From contig CAJNDS010002243.1 of the NCBI GenBank assembly GCA_905221605.1, positions 454,501 to 518,500 on the forward strand: DNA of 64,000 bases, given 5' to 3'. Position numbers and translations under genes: made by a program. Shown piece by piece: positions 33,295 through 44,111 of this stretch (the stretch's first letter is position 1; the number at the start of each line of letters is the position of its first letter). This DNA is from Symbiodinium natans (Eukaryota; Sar; Dinophyceae; Suessiales; Symbiodiniaceae). The notes beneath the pieces were generated by a model. It was not told where the DNA came from. It ran no database searches and was given only the letters and a program-made list of their open reading frames with translations.

Positions 33295-33476
33295 GCGGTG
33301 TGTCTGGAGCAGATCAAGAGGGTGGTGCACGATTCCTCCATCCACCGACTCAACAAAAAACGGTTCCACAAGCGGGCCTTGCAAACGCGGTGCAACATTT
33401 TCCTCCATCCACAGTTCCCAGCATGGGCTGTAGCGGAAGCTTCAGACTGCAAGTTGACTGCTGGCTGGGCACTAAG
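33295..33476 (+). CDS. Candidate long exon (basic)
   Basis: Follows TTGACGTCAG and ends before GTATCG. 60 codons, beginning AVCLEQIKRVVHDSSIHRLN then a Lys/Arg/His-rich part. Part of it (TCCTCCATCCACCGACT) is inverted at 33936-33956. Confidence 0.38.
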
Positions 33477-33772
33477 GTATCGCGTGGTGCTAGGGGAATC
33501 TGTGTCACATGTATAGCATTGGCTGTGGTATCACAGCCAACGTTCAGTCAACGTTCAACGTTACAGTCGACGTTACAGTCAACGTTGCAGACATGCTGGC
33601 AGGGCCAGCAAGTCATAAAAACCCAACAAAACTTGCTTGTTTGGCTTTTAAGATTTGGAACCATGAAAATGCTGGCAGGCGTAGCATTCGGCAACGTTGA
33701 CTGTAACGTTGCCTGAACAGTGACTGTGAAAGCGCTATCAACCCTACCAGAGGCCTGACATGAAATTTATAG

Positions 33773-33934
33773 ACATTGATTCGGATTCCCCTTGCATCAC
33801 GCGATACAGAAGGACGCAGAGAAGATTTGCATGGCCTCCACAAGCATGACATGCACAAGTCGATCAACAGCAGGGAGCGACTCACTTTAGTGGCTCGACA
33901 GTTGGGTCAGCTCTCAATGAAGCTCCTCATTTAA
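33773..33934 (+). CDS. Candidate terminal exon
   Basis: Follows AATTTATAG. 53 codons to TAA, with RDTEGRREDLHGLHKHDMHK and a helical end. The opposite strand is also open. Confidence 0.35.
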   Translation, partial: TLIRIPLASRDTEGRREDLHGLHKHDMHKSINSRERLTLVARQLGQLSMKLLI

Positions 33935-34368
33935 GTCGGTGGATGGAGGAAATCTTGCACCGCCTGTGAACTTATTGGTAGAGGCTGCACCCACTTCTGG
34001 AGACTGTAGGCAAGGATCACCGTACCTGCTTCCGGGCCCTCACTCCAAAGGGGGTCCACCTTAAGCCCATAAGCCCGAATTACCTCATCCCTCATTCCTA
34101 GGCCCTAAGCCCCAAGCCCCAAACCCCAAACCCCAAACCCTAAACCCCAAACCCTAAACCCCAAACCCTAAACCCAAACCCTAAACCCAAACCCTAAACC
34201 CTAAACCCCAAACCCCAAACCCTAAACCCTAGACCCTACTCGGGGGGGGGGGGGGGGGGGGGGGGGGGGGCGGGGGGAGTTTGCCGCCCCGAGGTCGCGT
34301 GAGAACTACCGTAAAGTTGAAGGCCAAGCTTTTGAGCCACCCCCCAGGGCGCAGGGTTTTAGGGGTTT

Positions 34369-34562
34369 AGGGGTTTAGGGGTTTTAGGGGTTTAGGGGTT
34401 TAAGGGTTTAGGGTTTAAGGGTTTAGGGGTTTAGGGGTTTAGGGGTTTAGGGGTTTAGGGGTTTAGGGGTTTAGGGGTTTAGGGGTTTAGGGGTTTAGGG
34501 GTTTAGGGGTTTAGGGGTTTAGGGGTTTAGGGGTTTAGGGGTTTAGGGGTTTAGGGGTTTAG
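34369..34562. repeat. TTTAGGGG array (8-nt variant)
   Basis: About 24 units with four G, largely homogeneous. Confidence 0.95.
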
Positions 34563-34887
34563 GGTTTAGGGCTTGGGGTTTAGGGTTTGGGGTTTGGGGT
34601 TTAGGGTTTGGGGAGGTGGGCATGCAGGATGTCCAGGTTCCTCTGTTGTGAGCGGGTATGTTCGGGGTTTTGGATGGTGTGCTATGGGCAGTGCGTCTAA
34701 GGATGCCGTACTCTTGAAAGTTTGGGCTTTAGGGTTGTAGGGTTATAGGATTTTGAGCACTCTCCTATTCTACGCCCATCTGCCTGAGTTTTTCCACTGC
34801 AATTGTAGGACATCCTGCTGTGCGTTGCTATAGCAGAAGAATGGAGTAATTTCTTACTGCCAGGGTGGTTTTCATATGTGTCATGCA

Positions 34888-34990
34888 TGTGTATATATAT
34901 ATATATATATAGATAAATGATTTATATATATATATATATATTTATTTATTTATAAATGTATAGATTTATATGTTTATATGTTCATCTATT
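34888..34990. repeat. TA/TTTA-rich microsatellite
   Basis: TATATA and TTTATTTA runs around 34890-34960. Confidence 0.8.
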
Positions 34991-35806
34991 TCGATATTTA
35001 TATGTATACAAAGCATGTATGTTGGATTCACAGAAGCAGTGGCTTGACGGTCCACACGTTCATACACCCTCAACCCTAAACCCTACCCCCACCCACCCCA
35101 CCCCCTGGCAACCCCTAAGCCCGGAACCCTAAACCCTAAACCCTAAACCCTAAACCCTGAACCCTGAACCCTAAACCCTAAACCCTAAACCCTAAACCCT
35201 AAACCCTAAACCCTAAACCCTAAACCCTAAACCCTAAACCCTAAACCCTAAACCCTAAACCCTAAACTAGACCCCCCCCGCCGTCGGGAATTGAGGGCTT
35301 CGGAATTAGGACTTCGGAGAGCTTTGGCGGCAGGGTAAGCCCTGTGAATAGCCCACGGCTCAGAAGCTCAAACATGAGATCCTCGACATGACTAAACCCT
35401 AAATCCTAAACCCTAAACCCTAAACCCTAAACCCTAAACCCTAAAACCCTAAATCCTTCAACCTAAAGCCTTATTGTGCTCAGGTTTTAGAGGTGGACAT
35501 TTACGTGGTTTGGTCGAAGATCTCTAACCCTCAAAACGGCAAGTCTTGGTTGAGGGGTCTTATGAAGCTGTACGTGTTTGTATTGACAGAGGACCACAGA
35601 AGACCAAAGACAGTTCGAGCAAAGCCCTACTGAAACCTAAATCCTAAAACCCCAAAATCCCGAAAACCCTAAGCCCTAAAGCCTGAACCCTACAACATTC
35701 GGCAGCCGCCCTAGACCCTAAACCCTCAACCCTAAACCCTACACCCTCAACCCGAAACCCTCAACCCTCAACCCTAAACCCTAAAATGGCAACTGCCCAT
35801 TTGAAG

Positions 35807-35878
35807 CCATGCGCCGCTGGACACTGCGAGTTCTCCGTGGCCAGCGCGGCTACGCTGTTGCCTTGCAGTGCTTAGTGG
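35807..35878 (+). CDS. Candidate exon
   Basis: Follows CATTTGAAG and ends before GTTTAGGG. Reads MRRWTLRVLRGQRGYAVALQ. The ATG at 35808 could be a start. Confidence 0.35.
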
Positions 35879-36225
35879 GTTTAGGGCTTAGGGTTTAGGG
35901 TTTAGGGTTTAGGGTTTAGGGTTTAGGGTTTAGGGTTTAGGGCTAGGGTTTAGGGCTTAGGGTATGGGTATGGGGGCTCATGGGCCTTCGGCTTATAGGA
36001 TGCATAGGGTTTAGGGCATCGCGAAAGTTCCCCTGGTGACTGTGGGCAAGTTGGCGGTCCTGCTAGGCATGATGGAGGGCTTGTTGGTTTGGGGTTTAGG
36101 GTTTAGGGTTTAGGGTTTAGGGTTTAGGGTTTAGGGTTTAGGGTTTAGGGTTTAGGGTTTAGGGTTTAGGGTTTAGGGTTTAGCGTTTCGGGTTTATCTC
36201 TCTGATAGCTGGGCTTTCATCGCAG
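35879..36225. repeat. TTTAGGG arrays around a small island
   Basis: Arrays at 35881-35945 and 36089-36183. The island 36003-36085 is open (IAKVPLVTVGKLAVLLGMME) but no splice sites are clear. Confidence 0.75.
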
Positions 36226-36262
36226 ATGCGGAGACCTGGAAAATCCCTGAAGGAGAGTTCGG
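36226..36262 (+). CDS. Candidate short exon
   Basis: Follows GCTTTCATCGCAG. Reads (D)AETWKIPEGEF before GTTTTG. Confidence 0.25.
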
Positions 36263-36552
36263 AGTTTTGGGCTAATGGGTTCGGAAGACCCCCCGAGCCA
36301 CGGAGCTCTACAATAAACCCTAAACCCTAAAAAACCTTACAAAAAATAAGCCCAAAAAATCCAAACCCCAAAGCCTAAACGCTAAACCCTAATTAAACCC
36401 TGAACCCTAAACCCTGAACCCTGAACCCTAAACCCTAAACCCCAAATCCCAAACCCTAAACCCTAAACCCTAAACCCTAAACCCTAAACCCTAAACCCTA
36501 AACCCTAAACCCTAAACCCTAAACCCTAAACCCTAAACCCTGAAAGCCTAAG

Positions 36553-36620
36553 GATCTGCCTTTCTCGCCCCTGCGGCATGCCCTGGACACCAGCGCCGAG
36601 GGCCTTGTTGGGGTGGGCCA
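36553..36620 (+). CDS. Candidate exon
   Basis: Follows AAGCCTAAG and ends before GTGTTG. Reads DLPFSPLRHALDTSAEGLVG. Confidence 0.33.
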
Positions 36621-37084
36621 GTGTTGCCGGCACCGTTTGAGAGTTGAACTAGGGTTTAGGGTTTAGGGTTTAGGGTTTAGGGTTTAGGGTTTGGGTAGTT
36701 TAGGGTTTAGGGCTTAGGGTTTAGGGTTTAGGGTTTAGGGTTTAGGGTCTGGGGGAGTTTGGGGGCTTAGGGACTTCGGTGCTCAGGGAGGGTTTAGGAT
36801 GTTGGAGAGTGGGGTTTCGGGTGTGTTCGGGAGGTAGGGTTCAGTGTGCGTGTTGAGCTACCTCTCTGCCTATCCCTCTAACAGTTGTTTTATGCATATG
36901 ACGTAGGGTATATATTTCTTGTACCTCCAAAAGGACACCAGGTATATACACTCACCAATATTAACAAGGAACCTTCTATGCACTCACCAATAACAGTAAT
37001 ATAGACCCTGTTTCATATGTGTATCTGTGCCACTCTCTCTATGTTTCTTCCGTCATTCCTTCACTTATATTTCTGTATGTGCAT
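36621..37084. other. TTTAGGG array and unique DNA
   Basis: 36650-36750 array. 36800-37080 is AT-rich, with a duplicated CACTCACCAATA. Confidence 0.65.
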
Positions 37085-37197
37085 CTTGGTAGGCCAGTAG
37101 TACCCTTTCCCTTTGTGTGGGTTCAGGGTGCCTATTTTAAACTAACCAGCCCAGACAAGAGTGCCCTTGTTATGACATGGTTGCTGGGCTACTAAGG
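37085..37197. mobile_element. MITE family B, copy 4
   Basis: CTTGGTAGGCCAGTAGTACCC at the left, GCTGGGCTACTAAG at the right. Confidence 0.6.
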
Positions 37198-37285
37198 CAT
37201 ATACCCATACGTGTTAGGCTTAGGGGTGTAGGGTTTGGGGTGCAGGTGCTTAGCAGGAATTCCTTGCCTTGTTCTGCTCTGGCAG

Positions 37286-37345
37286 CGGGGCGCGCCCCAG
37301 AGATGTACTAAAGCCCTGAAGCCAAAACGCGAAAGCTTTGATTAG
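37286..37345 (+). CDS. Candidate terminal exon with strong acceptor
   Basis: Follows TTGTTCTGCTCTGGCAG. 19 codons, RGAPQRCTKALKPKRESFD, to TAG. Confidence 0.38.
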   Translation, partial: RGAPQRCTKALKPKRESFD

Positions 37346-37612
37346 GGTTTGGAGTTTGGGGTTTTAGGGTTTAGGGTTCAGGGTTTAGGTCTTGGACAGG
37401 TTAATAGTTGGGCTATCCCTAAACCCTAAACCGTAAACCCTAAACCTTATTGTTTGACCTGGATTTAAAATCATCTGCTGATGCATCGGAGGCGAACGGT
37501 CAATGCAAGGGTGCACTCCCTTGGGGACCAAATGAACCCTAAATTTGGGGTCGTATACCCTATACTACTGTAGATCTTATTTTTAAGGTTTAGGGTTTAG
37601 GGTATAGGGTAG

Positions 37613-37688
37613 GTATGTGAGCTGGTGCTTGCTTGCCGAGTGAAGCTGCCCCGGCAAAACTTGCTTCGTGAGATCCGGGCGAACAGGG
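37613..37688 (+). CDS. Candidate exon
   Basis: Follows TAGGGTAG and ends before GTTTAGGG. Reads ELVLACRVKLPRQNLLREIR. Confidence 0.4.
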
Positions 37689-38280
37689 GTTTAGGGTTCA
37701 GGGTTCAGGGTTCAGGGTTTAGGGTTTAGGGTTAAGGGTTTAGGGTTAAGGGAATTGCTGCTTTGACAGGGCGTATGCTCCGTGGAAGCCCACGTGCCGG
37801 GCAAGTTACCTCAGACTCAGCAATGTCGGCCATGGTCAATAGTGGCGGTATACCGAGCACTTCGCCAACAGTTGAGAACCAAAGTTGCCGGGTTTCAGCC
37901 TGAAGAACGTTCTTAATTCTTTACTTCCCTGTTTGATAACAGTAAGACTTGCTCCCCGAACCCAAAACCTTCAACCCCCTAAACCCTGGACCCTAAAACC
38001 CTAAACCCTAAACCCCCAAATCTGCATCGGTAAATCCTACAACGCTCGAGCCGCCAACACCCCAGCCTGAACCCAAACACCCCAAATATCTACTGTAGAG
38101 GTCGGAATCATGGGTGTAGGGTTTAGGGTTTAGGGTTTAGGGTTTCTAACAGTATCCCCTTAGGGTCCCTTTATATGCACACTATAATAACCGCCCCAAA
38201 ACCCTATTCTAGTTATCAAGGCCCCTAACATCTAGACCCGAAATCTCCAACCGCCCCCAAACAACCCCTCCAGAAACCCC
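37689..38280. other. Unique island and repeats
   Basis: 37770-37912 is open for 47 codons (MLRGSPRAGQVTSDSAMS) without a clear donor. The rest is telomere-like and a fragment resembling 3460-3530. Confidence 0.5.
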
Positions 38281-38432
38281 TAAACCCTAAACCCTAGACC
38301 CTATAAACCCTAAACCCTAAACCCTAGACCCTATAAACCCCTAAACCCTAAACCCTAGACCCTATAAACCCTAAACCCTAAACCCTAGACCCTATAAACC
38401 CTAAACCCTAGACCCTATAAACCCTAAACCCT
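38281..38432. repeat. 30-bp higher-order telomere-like repeat
   Basis: About five copies of CCCTAAA-CCCTAAA-CCCTAGA-CCCTATAAA. Tandem duplication of a mutated unit. Confidence 0.85.
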
Positions 38433-39106
38433 GAGCCCTCTTGAGTGCTGGTCGTGCCTCTGCCAGGCTCGCAGCGCGTCACAGCGACGCGTGCTTCGCC
38501 TGCCTGGGGTTCAAGGGCTTGAGGGGTTGTATCATTTTTAGGGGTTTAGGGTTTAAGGTTTAGGGTTTAGGGTTTAGTTTAGGGTTCAGAGCTCAGGGTT
38601 TAGGATCAGGTCGTGTTGCCTATTTCATGTCTAGCATGTCTAATAAGGTGTTCTAAGCCCTGCACCCGAAGAGTTTTCACGAAGACGCCCACAGGAGGCT
38701 GCCCAAGGCCCACCCCGGGACACCTAAACTCCTAAACCCTAGAATCCGGCCACGTGCCCGAGAGGCCCTAAACTTGAGGGTTTAGGGTTTAGGGTTTAGG
38801 GTTTAGGGTTTAGGGTCCTTTAGGATTGGATCCCTATTGCCACTCTCCTCCACTCCCCCACCCCCCAGGAGTTTAGGGATTTGCTCAAGTCGCCCTCAGG
38901 GTCCATGAACCTCTGTAGTATATACATGGCCCCTAAATGCTCCTTTATAGGAAGCTCTTATGGAGCCCCATGTATATATCACTGCACAGGTAAACTGACC
39001 CTTTCAGGGTTTTGGGGAAAGGGTTTTGGGGTTAGGGCTCAGGGTTCAGGAAAAAAGGGTTTAGGGTTTAGGGTTTAGGGTTTAGGTATCCCGGGAGCCA
39101 CGCAAG
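38433..39106. other. Weak islands among TTTAGGG words
   Basis: Possible short exons at 38467-38507 and 38695-38727 (EAAQGPPRDT to stop). 38900-38990 holds a palindromic ATATACATGGCCCC / GGAGCCCCATGTATAT segment. Confidence 0.5.
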
Positions 39107-39175
39107 GTACTTCCCGCTCCCGCGGCCTTTTGGAATCCACTGCGTGTATCCCGGCATGAAGCACAAGCTGCCCAG
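39107..39175 (+). CDS. Candidate exon
   Basis: Follows GCCACGCAAG and ends before GTTTTAGG. Reads YFPLPRPFGIHCVYPGMKHK. Confidence 0.45.
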
Positions 39176-39293
39176 GTTTTAGGGCTACCCCTTTGGAATG
39201 AGCTTACTTCAAAAACCCTAAGCTTTAAACCCCAAACCCCCTAAACTCTACAGTAAGGGAAGCACGTGGCCTGGGGTTTGTGCGTCTTCTCAG

Positions 39294-39386
39294 AGGGGAT
39301 TCGACTGCACAAGCCCCTACCCTAAACCTGCTGATCCTACACCTGGACGCTCGAGCCTGTTGGACAGGGCTACGCCCTGGCCCCTT
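39294..39386 (+). CDS. Candidate exon
   Basis: Follows GCGTCTTCTCAG and ends before GTAAAG. 31 codons, RGFDCTSPYPKPADPTPG and on. Confidence 0.38.
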
Positions 39387-39669
39387 GTAAAGGGAGGGGG
39401 GGGGATCCTAAACCCTGAAACGAGGATGCAACTCTACGCCCGTAAATCCTGTAACGCCTAATCAAGCACCCTATATCCTTGGGGTTAGGAGTTTCAGGTT
39501 GAGGGTTTACGGTTGAGGGTCCAGGGTTTAGGGTGTAGGGTTTACCCTAAACCCTAAACCCTAAACCCTAAACCCTAACCCTAAACCCTAAACCCTAAAC
39601 CCTAAACCCTAAACCCTAAACCCTAAACCCTAAACTCCCTAACCCCGCGGGCTCCCCCTCTGAGGCGAG

Positions 39670-39739
39670 GCTATGAGGTGCACGAGCTGCTGGAGCACTA
39701 TACCCACCAGTCCCGCAGCGCACCGCGACCAAATTCAGG
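39670..39739 (+). CDS. Candidate exon
   Basis: Follows CTGAGGCGAG and ends before GTTTAGGG. Reads YEVHELLEHYTHQSRSAPRP. CCCTAAA upstream, TTTAGGG downstream. Confidence 0.42.
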
Positions 39740-40483
39740 GTTTAGGGTTTAAAGGTTTAGGGTTTAGGGTTTAGGGTTTAGGGTTTAGGAGGGTTTAGGG
39801 TTTAGGGTTAGGGTTTAGGGTTTAGGGTTTAGGGTTTAGGGTTTAGGGTTTAGGGTTTAGGGTTTAGGGTTTAGGGTTTAGGGGGCTTCAGGGTGAACCC
39901 AACTCCTAAACTTTTGAGGTTTACAGGAGTTCAGGGCTTTGTGAGGGACTTGTGGATTTCGAAGGGCATCTGAGATTTCCCAGAGCGGGGGGCGGTGGCT
40001 TATGGCAGTTTAGGGCTTTCATGGGGGGCAGAGGTTCAGGGTTTAGGGCTTCGGATTTAGGGTTTAAGGTCTGTAGGATGATTGGGGCGTGTAGGGCTTC
40101 AGGGTTCTCGGTTGGATTCTGCCTCATCTGGACTTCGAGAAAGTTTGAAGTAGAAGGTTATCGAGTGGCTTTTAGAAGGGTTTGCTGCTTCAGGGAATGC
40201 TCAGGTTCATGCACACATGGAACTGTAGACGCAAAGGCCTCGGCCCTAAACTCGTTTGACTGGCTTTTGGCCAAACAGAAACTATAACAGCTAGGCTCGG
40301 ATTCTATAGCGGCTAGATGGTAAGACTCGTAGGGCGGAAGTCGCCACGCCACCTTTTGTCTTGAATCGGGGTGGAAATGTGTGGGCACCTTGTTCGTCGG
40401 AAGTATTTCAAGATTTTGACATTGGCACAGGGACGCTGTGCATCTTGGGCTGAACCCGAACGCTAAGCCCCAAACCTTAAACC

Positions 40484-40515
<32 letters not shown>

Positions 40516-40584
40516 ACCCTGAACCCTGAACCCTGAACCCTGAACCCTAAACCCTAGCCTTTACTTCTAAGCCACGGTACTAAG
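39740..40584. other. TTTAGGG array and a long open frame
   Basis: Array 39738-39882. 39952-40287 is open for 111 codons but begins in repeat-derived Gly/Phe. Its end (TVDAKASALNSFDWLLAKQK) may be a terminal exon. Confidence 0.5.
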
Positions 40585-40656
40585 GATTTGCTGAGCCCAT
40601 CGGATCCCGTGGCGGCGCACTGTAGTCCCCAATTCTGCAGAAGTTTGGAGGATTGA
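40585..40656 (+). CDS. Candidate exon, end uncertain
   Basis: Follows GGTACTAAG. Reads DLLSPSDPVAAHCSPQFC to TGA; GTAGTC at 40622 is an alternative end. Confidence 0.3.
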   Translation, partial: DLLSPSDPVAAHCSPQFCRSLED

Positions 40657-40864
40657 GGTCCTAAACCCTAAACCAGGGTCGATAGGGTTCAAGGTCTATA
40701 GGGTCTAGGGTTTCGGGTTCATAGGGTGTTAACTCGAAAGTCGGGAACCCTAAACCCTAAACCCTAAACCCTAAACCCTAGACCCTAGACCCTAGACCCT
40801 AGACCCTAGACCCTAGACCCTGAAGGGTTAGTTTGGGCTTAGGGCTTCGGATTCAGCATTCCAG

Positions 40865-40905
40865 TCACTGTCATGTCCCGGCACATGTCCCGTGCATCGC
40901 GCGAG
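40865..40905 (+). CDS. Candidate exon
   Basis: Follows AGCATTCCAG and ends before GTTTGTTG. Reads TVMSRHMSRASRE. Confidence 0.33.
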
Positions 40906-40936
40906 GTTTGTTGAACAGTTAAAGCATAAACCCCAA

Positions 40937-41119
40937 ACCCTGAACCCCAAACCCTAAACCCCAAACCCTAAACCCTAAACCGTAAACCCCAAACCCTAAA
41001 CCCTAAACCCTAAACCCTAAACCCTAAACCCTAAACCCTAAACCCTAAACCCTAAACCCTAAACCCTAAACCCTAAACCCTAAACCCTAAACCCTAAACC
41101 CTAAACCCTAAACCCTAAA
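40937..41119. repeat. CCCTAAA array, one of the longest
   Basis: About 25 units, mixed with CCCCAAA at the left and then homogeneous. Confidence 0.95.
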
Positions 41120-41155
41120 CCTGACCCCTCAAGCCTTAAAGCCTTGGGCCCCAAG

Positions 41156-41191
41156 TCCAAAGTTTTCAAGCGAGCTTGCATGCGGGTGGCT
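41156..41191 (+). CDS. Candidate 36-nt exon
   Basis: Follows GGCCCCAAG and ends before GTAAGAGG, a good donor. Reads SKVFKRACMRVA. Confidence 0.33.
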
Positions 41192-41679
41192 GTAAGAGGA
41201 AGGGTCATAGGTGGCCTCACAGCCCTAAACCCAAATGAGGTGGGGTTGAGGCAGGGTTGAGGTTAGGGTTTAGGGTTTAGGATTTAGGGTTTAGGGTTTA
41301 GGGTTTAGGGTTCAGGGTTCAGGGTTTCGGGTTTAGGGTTTAGGGTCTAGGGTCATTGAGGGTTTCGGGAGAAGCCTAGAACCTTGAACCCCTAAAATGC
41401 CAGTGGCTGGTGCATAGAGTATTGGACATCTGGGGTCAGGGAGGTCGCTTTGAGGGATTAGGGTGTTTAGGAAGCTTGGGACGCCTAGTAAGAGGTTTCG
41501 GCTGTAGTGTTGTTCGAGGTTTCCGGACTAGTTAGTTTAGGTTTTCTGCGGCGCCGCCGTTGCTTGGTTTCTCTTCTTGTCTGGGGGGAAGGGGCTTTGC
41601 ACGGGTTAAAAAAACCCTAAACCCTAAACCCTAAACCCTAAACCCTAAACCCTAAACCCCAAACTCCAACAGACCCCAG

Positions 41680-41763
41680 GCTACGCTGTGGCAAACGAAT
41701 TCCCCTGGTTTCCGTTCTTGTCGAGCCTGGAGACGTTTCCGGAGGCACGATTCCTGCACAAAG
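41680..41763 (+). CDS. Candidate aromatic-rich exon
   Basis: Follows CAACAGACCCCAG and ends before GTAGGG. Reads YAVANEFPWFPFLSSLETFP then EARFLHK. CCCTAAA upstream, TTTAGGG downstream. Confidence 0.48.
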
Positions 41764-42685
41764 GTAGGGGATGTACGGTTTAGGGTTTAGGGTTTAGGGT
41801 TTAGGGTTTAGGGTTTAGGGTTTAGGGTTTAGGGTTTAGGGTTTAGGGGATTTAAGGTTTAGAAGTTGGGGGGTTTAGGGCCCGTAGCATTCAACCACAC
41901 ATCCTACGGCTTTCGGGTTTTAGGGTTCAAATCCCGGGGACTGAATTTAAGTGTTTGGGCTTTTTGTGCTTTTGCCGGCTTTGGAGGGTTTGAGTCGTTG
42001 GGGCTTTAGCCCAACCCCTTAAACCCACAACCCTCTAAGCCCTAAAAATCCTGGAAGGATTGAAATAGGATTTGCCCTGCTTAGGGACTGGGTATGTAAA
42101 CCTTTAACCTTTTTGGTTATCTAGAAGCCTCCTATGTATAACCGGTTAACCTTTTTGGGGGCTAGGGTATTCAGCCCCTAAGCCTGAACCCTAAAACCTG
42201 AAACCCCTAAATCCGTAACGCCCTGTACCCTAAACCCTAAACCCCAAACCCTAAACCCTAAACCCTCAACCCCAAACCCTAAAACTCCCCAACGCCCTGA
42301 ACCGCACGTCCGAAGCCCCCAAAGCATCGGCTTTCGGGCAGCTGCTTGGGGGGGGGGGGGGGGGGTGGGTTCAGGCCCGAAACCCTAAACCCCTAAGCCC
42401 CTAAACCCCTGAACCCCCGAACCCCCAAACCCCCAAACCCCTAAACCCCTAAACCCCTAAACCCCTAAACCCCTAAACCCCTAAACCCTTAAACCCCTAA
42501 ACCCCTAAACCCTAAGCCCTAAACCTTCTAAGGGTTTGAGGGTCGTTGTGGTTCGTGCTTGGGGATCTGGCCACCCATGCGCCTCAAGGTTCACCTTTTG
42601 TGTTCACTGCCCTCAGCTCAAGCTCGGTTTAGGGTGTAGGGTTTAGGGTTTGGGGTTTAGGGTTGAGGGTTTAGGGTTTAGGGTC
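41764..42685. other. TTTAGGG array then CCCCTAAA arrays
   Basis: TTTAGGG 41775-41849; CCCCTAAA dominates 42383-42510; a poly-G run near 42350. No gene seen. Confidence 0.8.
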
Positions 42686-43150
42686 AACCCTGGCGGGGGC
42701 AACCCTGGCGGGGGCAACCCTGGTGGGGGCAACCCTGGCGGGGGCAACCCTGGCAGGGGCAACCCTGGCAACCCTGTCACTGTCACCCTGGCAACCCTGT
42801 CACTTCGAACCACTTATTTTTCGGGGCTTTTTTTAGTAGGGAAACCCTGCGGGGCAACCCTGGTGGGGGCACCCCTGGCGAGGGCAACCCTGGCGGGGAA
42901 CCCTGGCAGGGGCAACCCTGTCACCCTGGTGGGGCAAATTTGGCGGTGGCAACCCTGGTGGCGGCAACCCTCGCGAGGCAACCCTGGTGGGGCAACCCTG
43001 GCGCTGCAACCCTGGCGGGGGCAACCCTGGCGGGGGCAACCCTGCGAGGGCAACCCTTCACCCCTGCGGGGCAACCCTGATAGATTGCCTGTCAGGTGGG
43101 GGCAACCCTGGCGGGGGCAACCGCGAGCGAGGGCAACTTGGTGGCGGGGG
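42686..43150. repeat. GC-rich minisatellite, unit about 15 bp
   Basis: Degenerate repeats of AACCCTGGCGGGGGC from TTTAGGG edge to 43150. The Gly/Asn/Pro frame (185 codons) is an artefact of the repeat. Confidence 0.9.
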
Positions 43151-43234
43151 CGTAGGGTCTTCTTAGGGCCCGACCTCCCCCGCCGGGGTGGCGCGTCAGG
43201 GGTTTAGGGTTAATCCATTATTACATTGTGCCCT

Positions 43235-43349
43235 ATGGCTAGCAGGGATGCATCAGGTGTGGCAAGCTCGATCTGCTTGGCAAAGCAAGCAGATCTCGAA
43301 GCGGTAGCGTTCAGTTGTACCGGCCGCCGCCTGGCGCGGGCGGCCTATG
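43235..43349 (+). CDS. Candidate first exon with ATG
   Basis: ATG at 43235 follows an in-frame TAA at 43211. 38 codons, MASRDASGVASSICLAKQAD then EAVAFSCTGRRLARAAY, before GTTTAGGG. It could also begin at the AG 43245. Confidence 0.47.
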
Positions 43350-43422
43350 GTTTAGGGTTTAGGGTTTAGGCTTTGGGGTGTAGTGGGCACCGCTCAAAAG
43401 ATTCCTCGGGTCATTTTCGTAG

Positions 43423-43468
43423 ACAAATAGGCCGCCTCACGTGGCGCAGTCTGCAAAGACCTCAAGCT
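43423..43468 (+). CDS. Candidate exon
   Basis: Follows ATTTTCGTAG and ends before GTAGGG. Reads TNRPPHVAQSAKTSS. Introns on either side would be about 73-76 bp and made largely of TTTAGGG. Confidence 0.33.
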
Positions 43469-43544
43469 GTAGGGTTTAGGGTGTAGGGTTTAGGGTTTAG
43501 GGTTTAGGGTGTAGGATGTAGGGTTCAGGGTTTAGGCTGTACAG

Positions 43545-43603
43545 GCCAAAGAGGCAGTCGCCAGTGCCATCCTCCAAGCACTACCAGAAGGCCTTCGTTC
43601 GGG
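43545..43603 (+). CDS. Candidate helical exon
   Basis: Follows GGCTGTACAG and ends before GTGGATT. Reads AKEAVASAILQALPEGLRSG. Confidence 0.45.
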
Positions 43604-44052
43604 GTGGATTTAGGGTTTAGGGTTAGGGGTTTAGGGGTCTAGGGGTTTAGGGTTTAGGGTTTAGGGGTTAGAGTTTAGGTTTTAGGGGGAGGAGGAGGGG
43701 GAGCAGGAGGGGCATCGTCTGCTTCAGAGTTGACGCGGTTGTTGGGCTCAGATGGCGTCCAAAGTTACGGGATTACACTGCGACCTTGTGATATTCTGGG
43801 TATTGCTTGGGGATAGTTTTAAATTTCCCTGCTTTCCCGTTTAAGGGAACCTATTCATAAATAGTTTTCAGAGGGCTTTAAAGCAACACCCAGTATTTGA
43901 TCCTGTCTCTTAAGTCTTGTCTGTGGCGTAGCAAGTTTTTTGACCTTCTACACAACCCGTGGACTGGACAAATTCTGGCTCCCCATGATTAGGGGAGCCC
44001 ATTCCTGTTTTGGCGAAACAAGACAAGAGAGTAGCCGTAAAGAGAGAGATGG

Positions 44053-44111
<59 letters not shown>

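Larger units (their letters stand above)
33935..35806. other. Repeat-rich stretch, no firm exon
   Basis: CCCTAAA/CCCCAAA 34103-34230, a poly-G of about 30 (34241-34270), TTTAGGGG (listed), CCCTAAA 35123-35268. KLKHEILDM at 35364-35390 is a weak exon hint. Confidence 0.7.

Noticed and set aside
42650-43207. 185-codon Gly/Asn/Pro-rich frame
   Set aside because: It reads the 15-bp minisatellite; the unit length is a multiple of three, so frames stay open by construction.
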